Source: Gnetum montanum (lineage: Eukaryota; Streptophyta; Gnetopsida; Gnetales; Gnetaceae). From it: a DNA stretch of 64,000 bases. Shown one piece after another: positions 33,786 through 46,323 of the stretch. The notes under the pieces are model-generated. The model was not told where the DNA came from and made no database searches. It saw only the letters and a list, made by a program, of their open reading frames with translations. The stretch covers positions 7,307 to 71,306 of the forward strand of contig MNCI01037638.1 in the NCBI GenBank assembly GCA_015680685.1, given 5' to 3'. Positions within the stretch are counted from its first letter, which is position 1. Each line of letters begins with the position of its first letter. A program made the translations under genes and the position numbers.

Positions 33786-34383
33786 CCTCGGCCAACAACA
33801 TTCAAGGGGTTGGCTTTTGGGAGAATTCTAGTGGGGTTGGCTTTTGACATTGTTGGATTGGAGCATTCAATCAACTTTTAGCATTGTTGGCTTTTGGCAA
33901 TTACTTCTCTAGAAGTTGGCTTTCTTGGTTGAGATCTTGGCACTTTAGCTCTCTGGTGATCAGCTATTAGCAATAGTTTGAGGAACTGTGATCATACTAC
34001 TTTGATGCAAGATGTGCTTGTTCCCCTTGTCATCTATTATACACCTCCTTCATTTCAACAAAGATTAGATCCCTGATCTTGGGGTGGTGCACTTCCTTAC
34101 CCAAACTTGTTTCATTATTGTCTTGTTGTTTTTGCTTTATGCATTATTTTCAATCAATTTACATTCATTTCTTATCACTCAATGTGCATATAACAACCTT
34201 AAAACTAACATTTACGAAAGGTTATTGTACACTGCTTAAGTCCTTATTTGATCGACCAGACCTTTCAGGCCACCCCGCATTCATTTACATCTAGCATGAC
34301 CCTCACACAAATCCGTGGTTAGGCTATATGCCCGATGACCTCTCAGTGTTCCAACCACCAACGTTTTCAGTCGCTACAGTTTT

Positions 34384-34400
34384 TGGTGCTAGAAGGAGGA
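34384..34400 (+). other. Probable primer-binding site of element E
   Basis: TGGTGCTAGAAGGAGGA starts five bases after the LTR end, where a PBS is expected, and opens with TGG. I could not match it to a particular plant tRNA with confidence. Confidence 0.5.
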
Positions 34401-34764
34401 TCTTCTATGTACTTTTTACGTATCATGAGTAATCCTACACACTGTCTATACCTTGTCATCTACTAGCATAGACGTGACACCCTTGTGGTTGTCTAGACAC
34501 TGTGTGGTATAGACTAGTCACAACGACGGTTCCTTTGGGACCTACCAAGATTAAAGCTTCCAACTAATTGATCACTTTACAACATTCACCCTATTTTCTA
34601 CCCCATGCTACCTACACCTCATGCGATGTAGCAAACCACCTAGCGTAGCATTCCTGCTTAGCATAACAGGCATCTTCCTAGCACATCTAGTTGCACTTTT
34701 TCTCTCTTTTACAATTTTCACCTTATGATGAAAAATTATTCCTACAACCACTGTCGCCACCACC
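34401..34764 (+). other. Leader of element E
   Basis: About 360 bp without coding sequence between PBS and the first gag-like frame. It holds a CTAGCGTAGCA-type repeat near 34650. Confidence 0.4.
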
Positions 34765-37619
34765 TTGAACATGGAGGTTCCATACTCAATTCAAAATGTA
34801 ACAAGTCTTGAGTGGCTGCTCAGCCTAGTGCTGGCATTGCGTGAATTCCTTAGATTGTGGCACCTATCACCAAAGCACTTGGCAGAAGACACAAAGCGAT
34901 ATGACTTCCTCTATGCAAAAGTCCAAGCCAATCTACCCTTGGACCATTAGGAACTCAAAGACAAATGTAACTTCAAGTTCCTCCACCAAAATGAGAGAGA
35001 GTTCATCCCTACCCCTGACATCATCATCCCATTGACTGAACAATATCAATGGATCCTAGACCACTTGATGCGAGTCAGTAGGTCCAGGGAATGGGAGACA
35101 ACATCCCACTATGATGAAGCATTCTAAGATGGACAGGAAGACTTGGACTCCCACTTCGAGGATGGTGGCCAAACCTACGCTGTAGTCATCCCGCCTATTG
35201 CTATCTTTCAATCTAACCCACTCTTTGCTTCTATCCCCTTTGCGATTACCACTACCTCACACCCGTGTTAACCATGGGCAGCCATCCTATACCTTCTACA
35301 TACCAACAAGGAGGACCTTCAACTTTGTGCTTAGTCACCCTTCCTTCTCAGTCTACCCTAGCATCATACCTAATGTTAGTCATGGCTATGCTTCCCTACG
35401 TCCACACTTTGCCCACGTCTCAATCACATGAGAGCTTTGCCTCTGGTCCTTCGTTTGCACCTGTTCCACTACTAATGGCTATCCCAATCTCAACCACATG
35501 GTGGGTGCCAACCCCATCCTTACCTATGGCACAACCCTCTCAGGTATTGTACTACACGTAACCCTAAGTGCACCAGCTTCCACATGTAGTACAATCCAAT
35601 GCAGGGTTATGGGTCACCCTACCAACTAGGCAACTTATCAACCCCACCAATGACCACCGCATCAAAGAAACCACCCACTGGGTGGTGGATGGCCCAAGGG
35701 ACACTATTCATAGGAGCGGCACCAATAGCACCCCCATGGACCAAGCCGTCATCCCTACACCACAGCCCCCATCGGTGCATGCAGCCCCATAATCATCTAC
35801 AACATCATCGGGTCTAGATCAAGCTTTTCAACTTATCTAGACCCTCACTGAGGGAATCAAATGCCTCAAAGTCACTAGTTTTGACATGGTACAGGTCATG
35901 GACTTTTACCATGACAATCCCATTAGCCCGACTATTCCCATGCTTACGTTACCCCTTGGGGTGTGACTCCCACAATTTACAAAATACAATAGAAAGGATG
36001 ATCCCAATGCACATTTGGTAACGTTTAGGTCTGAATCTTTGTTGTTGCAGTAATGTCCACACACTATCATTAGCATCTTTGCCATGTCCTTGACAAGAAA
36101 TTCTTTAGACTGGTACCATGCACTCCCATGTGCCTCCATCTCAACTTTGAAGGAGCTATTAAGTCAGTTTATGACCTGTTTCAAGTATAACTTGAAACTA
36201 GAAGTCACGCTAGACTAGCTCATGAGCATCAAGCAAGACTTCTTAAGTCTTTAAAAAGATTCATACAGTGGTGGAGTGCCACCTTGAATGAAATACGTAA
36301 GCCTATCATTGAGGCACACCTATTGGCCATTTTCAAGGGGGTAGTAAATGATTTTATTAAGTCAAAACTTTACTACTTAGCCCCATGCTCCCTCAGTCAA
36401 GCTTTTTCACAAACCAAGAGCAACTAAGACGTAGCCAAGGCTAGCAAAAACCCAACTTATGTCACGTATAAAAATTCACACCTTAAGAAAGACAAAGAGA
36501 AGGGCAAGGCCACAATAGCCACGGTGGCCGCTATGGCTAACAAGATCAAACCTAGCAACAACAGTAACAAAAAGGTGCCCACGGTGCCCGCTAACACCAC
36601 ATATGGCTCAAGTAACACCAGTCAATCCTCAACATCAGCACTTGAGGCATCAACCCAGTCTAAACACAACTTCAAGCACAAAGATCGTTCCAAATATGCC
36701 CCATTACCTATTAAGCCTTTAGAACTTTTGCAGCAATTGTTGGGAGTTGGGTATATATAGCACAAATGGATGTCAGAGGAAGCAATCATATGACATCAAA
36801 GGTATTGAAAACATCTTAGGAACCCTTCCTTAGCCATGTCCAATCAGCAGTGAGTTCTTAAGAACTTTAGGCTCAAATGTTTGTGACTATCACTAGCTGT
36901 GTGATCATCATATGGACTACTGTCTAGTGTTGAAAGATGATATCCAACACATGATCAATCAGGGAAAGCTAGTCCTAGATGAAAGTAGTTCTATTCACCC
37001 TGAAAACTAGTCAATGCATGTTTACAAGGACCCCCTAAATGCCAATAGCGTGGGGTACACAATTAATGTCGTTGACATTGATGGTAACCTAGAACCACCA
37101 TAACAACCATTCATAGTGTGTATCCCTCCTCGAAATGCAACAACCCCTACAACAACAAAAACAATGTAGCAACAACCATTTATCCTCAAAGTCCCTCGTC
37201 AAACATCATCCCTTGCACCCTTTGTGCTTAGAACTGCATCGCTCATGCCAACACCACAAGCACCATTCATTATTAAGGTGCCAAAAAAAACAAGCACTTC
37301 TACCATGCAAAGCCAAGCAACAAAAGCAACACCATAGCCGTCCCGTTCAAGAAAATGGGAAGAGCATTTGGTAGACAAGATGGCTAGGGAACGTACTGCC
37401 TTAGGTCCTCCCAAGCCTATCCTCTTATCCTTGAGGCCCATGGTCTCCTCATTGTTAGCAACCGATAATGCCACACAAAAGCAATCACCATCATCCTACC
37501 CAAGAAAGCACAGTCCTCAACTTGAAGCTCCCCCTCCTTAGGAGATTTGTCTCCTAGGAAAAATGGAGGAGGAAAAGGGAAACAAACAAGATGGCAGGTA
37601 AGATCTTTTCAATGCCCTC
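34765..37619 (+). pseudogene. gag region of element E
   Basis: The N-terminal part (34771-35160) starts MEVPYSIQNVTSLEWLL and continues LREFLRLWHLSPKHLAEDTK. A Pro-rich stretch with many stops follows (35160-35830). The capsid core at about 35960-36240 reads DDPNAHLVTFRSE, SLDWYHALP and LKELLSQFMTCFK, matching the Tat gag pattern of DPxxHLxxF, W(F/Y)xxLP and FxxxF. A Lys-rich and Ser/Thr-rich C-terminus runs to about 37600. It may include an upstream extra ORF (as in Ogre ORF1) in place of a single gag. I could not separate the two. The gene is broken by many stops and frame changes. Confidence 0.6.
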
Positions 37620-38405
37620 ACCCAAGTTAAGTAGGCTATAAAACAAAGAAACACAACTTTGATCCTATATGACTTAATGATAACATCTACTGCACACCGA
37701 GAAGCCATGGTTCATATGTTAACATCCATACTAGTTGACGAAGACATGCTAATAGAGGAAAAAGTGATCCATGCAATCATGCTTCCCTCTGTGGCCAAGG
37801 AATCACAACTAGCCTAGTTAACATTTCAAGATGAGTCTATTAAGGATGACCCTGAAAAAGGTTAGGTGACAACGACACCTATGTTCATCATAATTTAGGT
37901 CGGTTAGCACAAGATCCAAATGGTACATGTTGATGATGGGGCCACTACTAATGTCATCCCCTTTCCCATAGTGGAAAAATTGGGCTTGGTTGATCAAATC
38001 AATCCCACGACAACTTCCTGCTTAAAATCATTTAATGGGGCACGTGTGCTAGTAAAAGGAACTATACATACCAACTTTATGGTAGGGGACTAATTCCCCA
38101 CAAGTGTAGTGTTTATAGTGGTAGAGAAGATGCCTAGGTTCAACTTGATCCTGGGGAGGTCATGGTTGGCCTAGTTGAGGGTCATTTCCTCACCAATACA
38201 CAAAGAAATCCACTTACCCTATGTAGGAGGGGAAGTGGTAATTCATGATAATGAAGTGACTCCTCAAGCCATAAAAAATGTAGGAATGGAGCAAGTTTTA
38301 GAGATTGAATTCTCTAAAAACCAAACCCTTGTTCAAACTGAAACACCCAAACAAGCCAAAACTAGACCAAACAAAGAAGCAACATGCACTGAGTTGCCTT
38401 TTTAG
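37620..38405 (+). pseudogene. Retropepsin (protease) of element E
   Basis: The active-site loop VHVDDGATTNVIPF (VDDGA at 37929-37943) carries the D-x-G-A triad typical of Tat proteases. FNLILGRSWL near 38140-38170 is the usual C-terminal ILGRxWL strand. A short open frame continues to a TAG at 38403-38405. That TAG overlaps a potential splice donor (AG/GTAGTA at 38405/38406). It would process Gag-Pol. Stops at several places show it is not functional. Confidence 0.75.
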
Positions 38406-38728
38406 GTAGTAGATGATGACATAGAGGAGTATCATAACAAAAACTCCCAGCCATACGCATCATCGAGCCCATGATGGCTTAGGAAGAAGCTATGGGAATG
38501 ATAGTTGTTTGCATTAGCATAATTACTCTACTACTCACATCATGGTTACTACTTGCCTCAATGTCATGATCATAGTTTACGTAGTTTGCTTCGTATTCAT
38601 CATTTACACTAGCGTCCTTCTCATTGTTTACATTCTTTATATTATGTCCATTATTTGCATCACCATCATAGTTCGCTAAGGCCTAAAACTAGAAATTTTA
38701 TTTATTATTACCTTACATAAGGCCCAAA

Positions 38729-38945
38729 ATGGCCTAAAACTAGTGATGGCCCGAAATGGCCTAAAACTAGCGACGACCCAAAATGGCCTAAAACTAGCAG
38801 TGGCCTGAAATGGCCTAATACTAGCGATGGCCTGAAATGGCCTAATACTAGTGATGGCCTGAAATGGCCTAAAAATAGTGGTGGCCTAAAAATGGTCTAA
38901 AACTAGCCATAGCTTGGAATGACCTTAAACTACTCGTCACAGCCC
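38729..38945 (+). repeat. 27-bp minisatellite (element E)
   Basis: About eight tandem units of the form ATGGCCTAAAACTAGCGATG plus GCCTGAA, with indels of only one base. It lies close after the putative donor. Its CCTAAAACTAG core is related to the CCTTAAACTAGC core of two later arrays. Confidence 0.9.
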
Positions 38946-39099
38946 ACCAAGGCCTAAAACTAGCAACTTTACTATCCCAAAGCAATAATGAAAAAAAATA
39001 AATGAAACAAATTAATAGAAATGAAATAGATTATTTTGAATTCATTCTTCACTCAATGTTAATAAATAATGTTTACAAATCAATCAAATTCAAAGTAAG

Positions 39100-42000
39100 A
39101 AATAAAATTCTCAGTGGCCATGCTATGGGTCTTTATTTCCATCACCATCTCCTATCCCACTAGGTCCCACATCTTCATTCAGATTATGCATAAAGCAAAA
39201 AATAAAATAGTGAGCCAAACTACAATAAAGGTTTTTTTACAAAGTAAACCATAACATAACAAAAGGTGACTAACCTGAGATGGCCCCACATCCATTTCGG
39301 GAGGCATCGGATCCATGCCTACCATGATACATCGCAAGATCTCATCCTCAATGAGGCTACCTCAACTCCCCTCTCCTAGATCAGTGCTCACTACAACCTT
39401 CCCCTTTTCCATAGCTATCCATCTAGGTGGTCCTGGGGAAAAGGTGGCAGTGGTCATCTCCCTGGCAGGTAGGGTCACCTCCCTTTTAGGAGACTCACTT
39501 ACCATCACCTATTGCATGAACCTCTCGTAAGCACCAAAAGCAACAATGACGTTAAGAAATAGCCTAAGGGTACATGCTTCAACAATGGCATCCTAGTATT
39601 GTTTATGATAGGTGGCATTTTCCATCTTATACATATGTTTATGGTTCTTCTATGCCTATCCCCATTCATAAACCTTTGCGTTGTAGTATTTTCAGTCTTG
39701 GTTCTTTTGTGCTAGGAGGTCCATCTGCCTGTGCTGCTCAATAATTTTGCAACTAGCCTTGTTATTGTTTCATACAATTGTCCAATATCTAGCATAGTCA
39801 ATCATAGCTATATGCTAATTTCTATGGTGGGTGTCATGGGCCAACAAAAACTCATTCCTGGATCGGAGATACTCTACCTCCATGGTTAGGTTACTCTTCT
39901 CTTTCTCAAGTTTTTGTACCCTCTTCCAAAGGTCTTAGTTCACGCACCTACACTCCCATAAGGAGTGTGCTAAGTACAACACACATTTACTTGCTTCATC
40001 GTAAATGTGGAAAGGTACCTCAGCCACCTCTTATGGAAGTTCAAGCATAGTGTTGACTTCAACGACTTGTCGAGGGTTCCACTTGAGAGAGGAGGCTACC
40101 ATGTACGAAAGAATGTTAGTCACAATGACACACAAAAAAGAACAAAAAAAAAGCAAAAAACTACAAATGCCTAGCATAGAAATTGTAGCTCACCAATCTC
40201 AGGATCGATCTGCTTCAAGAAATTGATCATATCATCGATCAACTCCTCCATGAATGTGAACTTGTTGGGTGTCTTGGTCTAAGGTCAGACACAGATTGAG
40301 GAAGAGGGATCAAGGGCATTAACAGTGGTGTCCACTGCACAATAAAACATGTTAGCCATGGTAGAGAGGATAGCAATAGAGCTAATGAAAATTGACACAA
40401 CAGTGTAGAGCTCCTACCTAGAAAATCCTTAGGGGTGATAGCAGGGGGATTGCCCATCAAGAAACTTTCAAGCAATCAGTCAAACTCACCAACGTCCAAT
40501 TGTAGCCCCTCTCTTTCTAGCTAGCCCAAAAGTGTGGTGGCATCCTCAACACTCATCTACCCTTTGGGCACTAAAGCACACCCTACAAAGGGGTCATCGA
40601 TAGGGGCCTCTTCTTCTATAGCTAAGGCCTCTTCCTCCTCCTCTTTAGTAGGTGTCCCTGCTTCAGTGGCCAAAACTTCTTCCTATTCCTCTTCTTTTCT
40701 TCTGATAAAGCATAATTGTAGTTAGCAAGCTATTCTAACTTGAAGTAAGCACTATGTTGCATGACGTTGCATAGTGTAGCACAACATAACAAATGCTACG
40801 CTGAAAAAAAAAGTTTAGCATACTTACCAACCGAGGGTTGCACCCTGTAAACTTTGATCCATAGCTTCTTTCCCCTCTCTTCATTTATGCAGGGAGTCTC
40901 TTCGACAGGATGAGACTTCTTACATTGTAGCCTGCTCTTTACAGTCTCTGCAATGAGGCATTCCCCCTTTAACACATTGTCTATGTTGATGGGGGACGCC
41001 TCTCCCACATTGTCCTAGCCACGAAAGGGGCATGCCACCCGATCCCTCGTCGTTATTGAAAGTGATTCCCTAATAGCTTCCAGGGGGTCTTAGTATTGGG
41101 TGGTGCAAAAAACTTGGAAAATCCATGTATTTGATATTTGGTTACGATCTTGTAGTATCCACGGGCCATTCTCATGAACTACTAGAAATTTTGCAAAGAT
41201 TCGAAGACAAGCTACAAAGAAGGCATAATGCACATTAAAATGAGATTCAAGCTTCTCGCGAAGCTTGACCATTTTAGCATGCAAGCCTTCAAAAAGGCAT
41301 TGGGCATAGTTTTAATGAGTCCCTTCTTCCATGAACTCCATCATTATCCAAGCTTGCTCTAGTTCAATGATTTTCCCTTAGGAGAGTTGCTTGGGGAAAT
41401 CACAGGCATGGAAGATAGGGTAAATAATTTTGGCCACTGCCAGCTTGACCTTGTGGATGTAAATCCCCTTTTGGTCCTTAGCCATTCCCAACCATTCCTC
41501 AATGTCCCCTTGATGGTTCACATCTTTCTTATATTTTTCTCCTATAGGGAGACCATTAAAAGGGACACCAAAAAGGCCTATGAATAGTTGGTCATTAATG
41601 TCAAACATCACCTACACATTATCAACACGTGTGTAGAAGTGGTCAGCCTTCTCGGTGAAGGAATTGGCTAAGGAAAGCATTTCTGTAGCTGGGATGTTCA
41701 GGTGTATAGCTAGAAATAAGTCTATGAGCCCCACGTCTTCAATGTTATGAACAATGATGGTTGGGGCCCCATGGTAGAGCCAACACTGCGCCTCCTCCAC
41801 CTCTCTATACTTGAAGAAGAGGTTGGTATTGTCACACCTAGAGGCGACCACAGTGACCTCTTGGGATTTTCTGGCTACTACAATAGTTAGAAAAAAAATG
41901 GGGGTTAGCCAAAAAAAAGCATGAAATCACATCACTTGAACACACAAGAACAAATCCATGGTCTAACATACTAGGTTTGAATGGGATAGGAAATGATGGG

Positions 42001-42650
42001 AGTTCCACCAGAATGTCTTCAATGGTAATCGGTCGGCGTGATGTTCATTTTCTATCCAACCAGCCAACTTCCTTACACTTCCCATAGAATTTGGAATACC
42101 TAGTTGGATAGCTTTTAAAGTCAAACCCAAGTTGTTCTATGAAATTGGCATGCACATTCCCGATGGAAGAAAACTCTTGCAGAGTTATCTAGGCCACCGC
42201 CAATGCATTCGTATTATCGTGAAGACCGCCTTTATTAATGTAAAACATGGTAACACACAAGAATACTGTAAGCACCTCTATCTAGCATAATGAAAATCAT
42301 ATAATACATTAAAATACCTTTACAGGACTCACCTTCCAGCATAGTAAACAGTCCCAGGTGGCTTCTGAAAGCAAGTGCCATAGCATGTTGTATAAATGAT
42401 AACATTTGTACTCATGCATGTCCCAGATCCAACTTAAGTGCCTCAAGCCTCTTGGACACTGGTTGGAGCTTCCTGCCCCTTCGCTTCCAATTGACCTATC
42501 AGCCAAAAACTTCAGAATGTATCGGTTTGCCCCAGGCAACAATGTCTTTGCAAATATAACAACTATCTTGGCCGATAGGTGTGACCACATGATCACACTA
42601 AAATGGTGGAGGAGGAACTATAGGAAGTCCCATGCTCCCTCCTGAAACAA
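39100..42650 (-). pseudogene. Antisense ORF of element E (decayed)
   Basis: Minus-strand open stretches at 42596-42309, 41851-41612, 41611-41378, 41284-41090 and 41008-40796 look protein-like. The last four lie in one frame over about 1 kb, separated only by stops. The first part reads WSHLSAKIVVIFAKTLLPGA. The middle has LFFKYREVEEAQCWLYHGAP and DDP-free LGVPFNGLPIGEKYKK-type sequence. Near 39980-39780 a coiled coil appears (VQKLEKEKSNLTMEVEYLRS). The build, N-terminal domain then coiled coil, is like ORF2 of elements B-D, though I see no clear sequence match. A break between 42240 and 41880 could be an intron. Antisense extra ORFs are known in Tat elements; I cannot name the protein. Confidence 0.5.
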
Positions 42651-42862
42651 GACCGCCTACTCCCCCACACATGCATGGGAAGGAGGGACATTGGCCATAG
42701 GTTCACTAAGGTAGCACAGGACTCCTACAGGTTTAAGGACAATCAAGACAGGCTTCAACATGACCCTGCAAGGCAAAGTATCAAATGTTAGCAATGTGTT
42801 CAGGTGATGATCATCAATAAAGTGCAGTGTAACCTTTTTTTTGCATATAGCACAATGTAACC
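42542..42862 (+). repeat. Duplicated block, copy 1 (element E)
   Basis: About 320 bp that recur in direct orientation at 44204-44510, with few differences. The first part overlaps the 5' end of the antisense ORF. Confidence 0.85.
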
Positions 42863-44203
42863 TTAGAAATTTTAGAGATAGATCTTGTGCGTCAAGGAAA
42901 AGAATGGGGAGGCTGAGAGAAATACTGTAGAAACTCTAAAACAGAAACACTATTAAACAGAAAGTAATAGAAAGCTCAAAGCATTGCACAACATTTGTTG
43001 TGATACAAAATATTTTCAGGGACTTTCACCCCTCATTAGTGTGTTTAGGTAATGTGGCCAGGCAGCTGAAGCTGCAAAGGAAAGGGAATGAGCATGCTAG
43101 TACATGTATAAAAAGGGTCCCAACTTCAAAATATGAAACTCTTGCTCATTAAAATTTGAGTGGACCCCACTCATCATAGGTAAGATGGGGGTAGGATGAT
43201 GTACTGACAAGACTATTACAGATAGTATTTCAAAGGTGAACATGAAACATTCAACAAATTGGATCTAGATGGCAGAGCCAAAGGGTGTTTAGGGTTTAGG
43301 GGAACCCTCATGTTTGAATGGTGGACATGAGTGGTTTGACACCAAAGAATGTCACGCATGCAGATGTCTAGCTGAAAAAAGCAACAAACAAAGATCTTCA
43401 ACAACAACAGAGAGACGATCTACAATGCCTTCGGAGAAGAAATAGCTAAAGGTTGTGATGAAGATGAAGAAAATAGCTTCAGAAGAAACCACAACTAAGA
43501 GGACCAATGTAAGCAAGGCGGTTGTCAAAACTCAGATAAAAAAGAAACATGTTGTGGTCTGCATAATCCTGCAACATGATTAGAACTCAAGGAGAACCTG
43601 CAAAAGGATTAAAACCTAACAAAAAATAGAAAGATCTGAAAATGGTTAGAATCCAAGGAACAGTGAAAGACGTTGTTAAGAAAGGCTCTGCAATTCCAAG
43701 GCAACAAGATAGAGAGAAAAACATTAGAAATTTTAGAGATAGATCTCGTGTGTCAAGGAAAAGAATAGGAAGGCTAAGAGAAATACTGCAGAAACTGTAA
43801 AATAGAAACACTATTAAATAGAAAGTAATAGAAAGCTCAAAGCATTGCACAACGTCTATTGTGACACAAAACATTTTTGGGGACTTTCACCCCTCATCAG
43901 TGTGTTTAGGCAATGCAGCCAAGCAGTCAAAGCTGCAAAGGCAAGGGAATGAGCATGCTAGTACATGTATAAAATTTTAGGGACTTAAGTCCCCGAAAAC
44001 ATTTTGTGTCACAACAGACATTGTGCAATGCTTTGATCTTTCTATTACTTTCTATTTAATAGTGTTTTTGTTTTACAGTTTCTACAATATTTTTCTCAGC
44101 CTTCCTGTTCTTTTCCTTGACGCAAAAGATCCATTTTCTAAAATTTCTAAAATTTTAAGTCCCTGAAATTTTAAGTCCCTAAATTTTAAGTCTCTAAAAT
44201 TTT
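42863..44203. repeat. Insert with direct and inverted repeats between the duplicated blocks
   Basis: A block of about 260 bp at 42863-43130 recurs directly at 43724-43972 and, partly, inverted at 43995-44165. The 590 bp between the direct copies has no coding sequence. The direct copies could be the terminal repeats of a small non-autonomous element. No PBS or PPT is clear. Short AAATTTTAAGTCCCT repeats end it (44140-44205). Confidence 0.65.
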
Positions 44204-44610
44204 ATGTCTCTGCAAATACAACGGCTATCTTGGTCGATAGGTGTGACCACATGATCACACTAAAATGGTGGAGGAGGAACTATAGGAAGTCCCATGCTCC
44301 CTCTTGAAACAAGACCGCCTGCTCCCCCACACATGCATGGGAAGGAGGGACATTAGCCATAGGTTCATTGAGGTAGCACAGGACTCCTACAAGTTTAAGG
44401 ATAATCAAGATAGGCTTCAACATGACCCTACAAGGCAAAGTATCAAATGTTAGCAATGTGTTCAGGTGATGATCACCAATAAAGCGTAGCATAACCTTCT
44501 GTTTGCATATAGCGCAACATAACCTTCTAATTGCATATAGCGTAGCATAACCTTTTTTTTGCATATAGAGTAATGTGACCTTCTGTTTACATGAAACACA
44601 ATGTAATCCT
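44204..44610 (+). repeat. Duplicated block, copy 2, with GCATATAGCG minisatellite
   Basis: Copy of 42542-42862, followed by about four units of roughly 30 bp built on ATAACCTTCTGTTTGCATAT and AGCG (44490-44610). Copy 1 has only one and a half units. Confidence 0.8.
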
Positions 44611-45799
44611 TCACTCACAAATTCTCCTTTAGCATGAATTAGTGAGTCCCCACCATAAGACAGAGTTAAACATTATAGCCAATGTAACAAAGTGTTACAT
44701 GTAGCGTAGCGTAGCAGTTAAGCCCCTTGCAGCATAACAATAGCAAGTGCACCCTGCAGTAATACTTGTGTGGTATATAACACAATGTAATAGACATGCA
44801 GTGTAACAATTATACTTCTGCTCTGCACTACCCGCATCATAACAAGATGAATGCATGACATGAAACCACTGAACAGGTGCAAGCAGACATGTAACAACGT
44901 AACGAACAAGATACTGTAATAGGCAATGCAACATAGCAAACGTTTGGTAGCGTAACAACATAAAAGATGACCAACACAATGACCAAAGGGCCTGATAACA
45001 TAACAGCATTGTATAAAAATAATGAAAAAAATGTTACAACCTTAACAGTTTAGGTGAAAGGTGACTCACAGTTCCCTCATTGCCCTAACCCTACCCTATC
45101 GCATGAAAGAGCCCATTCTATGCCATACCAAGCATATGTCACACTACTATAGAAATTGTGCAAATAAACAAACCCTCCTAAGAATGGACCACTACCCTGA
45201 ACATGTGCTACACCACTTAGAATTGATTAAACCTTTGCAATAATGTAGTCCATTTTTTAATGATGGTAGTCAAAGAAATACCGCATGCAACCGTAGCGTA
45301 GCAACCATATAGTCACTGTGGAAAAATAGTGCCAACCACAATGTAGCAGCTGAAACGACAAAAAATAGTGATGATAAAATGACAATAGTAATAGCAATTG
45401 CAACCTAACCTAATGCATCACATAATGGAAACAAGGGTAGCGTAATGACTTACTAAGCCGATGGAGTTTCTTGCTGCACCTCAACGAGCATCTTGGAGAG
45501 GCACCCCAAAGTCTCCTTCACCTTGTCTACCTTGGCAAGTCCCTTATTCTTACGTTCACCCTTGCGCACCATTGCTTGGCTCATGAATTGATCGTACCAA
45601 CTACTACGCTACACTTGTCCGCTCACCCTCTCTATTCGACCGTGCTATGCTCTGAGTATGGGCTTCGGGCTATAAAAAACTTGTCATTTTCATATCCCGA
45701 GTAACATGGGACATCCCTGCAGTGTAACACTACTATAGCAAAGTCCCACTACAATGTAACACTTGTAAGCAGTGTAGTGGACCCACCAAATTTCAAACA
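44611..45799. other. Non-coding stretch of element E interval
   Basis: No supported gene. It has many GTAGCGTAGCA-type short repeats (44697, 45295) like those in the LTRs. Two open frames at 44695-45009 (minus) are rich in Cys, Tyr and Leu because of the repeats and are not convincing. Confidence 0.4.
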
Positions 45800-46240
45800 C
45801 ACAACGGTCCGCTAAGACCTTAAACTAGCAACCCTGGTTTACACAATATTATACAACCCTAGTCTACTAAGACCTTAAACTGGCAACCTTGGTTTACACA
45901 ATATCATACAAGATGGTCTGCAAAGATATTAAACTAGGAACCTTAGCTTCTCCCACCTGTCACGATTTAGAAAGAACTTAAACTAAAAATTTCAACCTAT
46001 GATACAGCCCAGTAACAGTCTGCAAAGACCTTAAACTAGCAATCTTAACCTATAGTGAAGCCCATATAACGGTCCGCTATGACCTTAAATTGGCAATTTT
46101 ATCATTCATTTCATTTCACATTTTAGACTTGTTGATGGTCCACCATGACCTTAAAATAGCAAATTTTAGTATTTATTTTATGTCTTAAATTAAACCACTA
46201 TGCTATTGTGGTCTGCTAAGACCTTAGGCTAGCAATTATC
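45800..46240 (+). repeat. Degenerate tandem array with ACCTTAAACTAGCAA core
   Basis: Seven to eight units of about 50-70 bp, each with a GGTCCGCTAAGACCTTAAAC-like core. It ends about 80 bp before the putative splice acceptor. The same core forms the array at 49380-49650. Confidence 0.8.
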
Positions 46241-46323
46241 TTATGTTACATCATTGATTCACATTACATGTCATTGCTTCAAACAGGTATAACTTGACTT
46301 GGTTTATTTGCTTGTTGTGATAG

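Larger units (their letters stand above)
32443..34378 (+). repeat. 5' LTR of element E (contains an assembly error)
   Basis: 1936 bp, from TAAAACACC to CGCTACA. It aligns with the 3' LTR except for 32933-33415, which is inverted and bounded by single Ns, and a missing stretch equivalent to about 51957-52206. TATAAATA is at 33778-33785. Repeats of GTTGGCTTTTGGCATT follow the TATA box. Confidence 0.9.
38406..46323 (+). other. Intron-like interval between protease and RT (element E)
   Basis: Protease ends at a sequence compatible with a donor (AG/GTAGTA) and RT begins after a pyrimidine-rich stretch ending TTGTGATAG (46315-46323), compatible with an acceptor. Ogre elements are known to splice out an intron at this exact place. 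Here the interval is 7.9 kb and holds two minisatellites, an antisense reading frame, a duplicated block and short repeats. Splicing is inferred. Confidence 0.45.

Noticed and set aside
38729-38945. CRISPR-like array of 27-bp repeats
   Set aside because: Units follow head to tail without spacers, in plant retrotransposon DNA. It is a minisatellite.
44695-45009. 104-codon minus-strand frame with many Cys and Tyr
   Set aside because: Composition follows from GTAGCA/CATAAC short repeats. No similarity to other elements and an overlapping rival frame.
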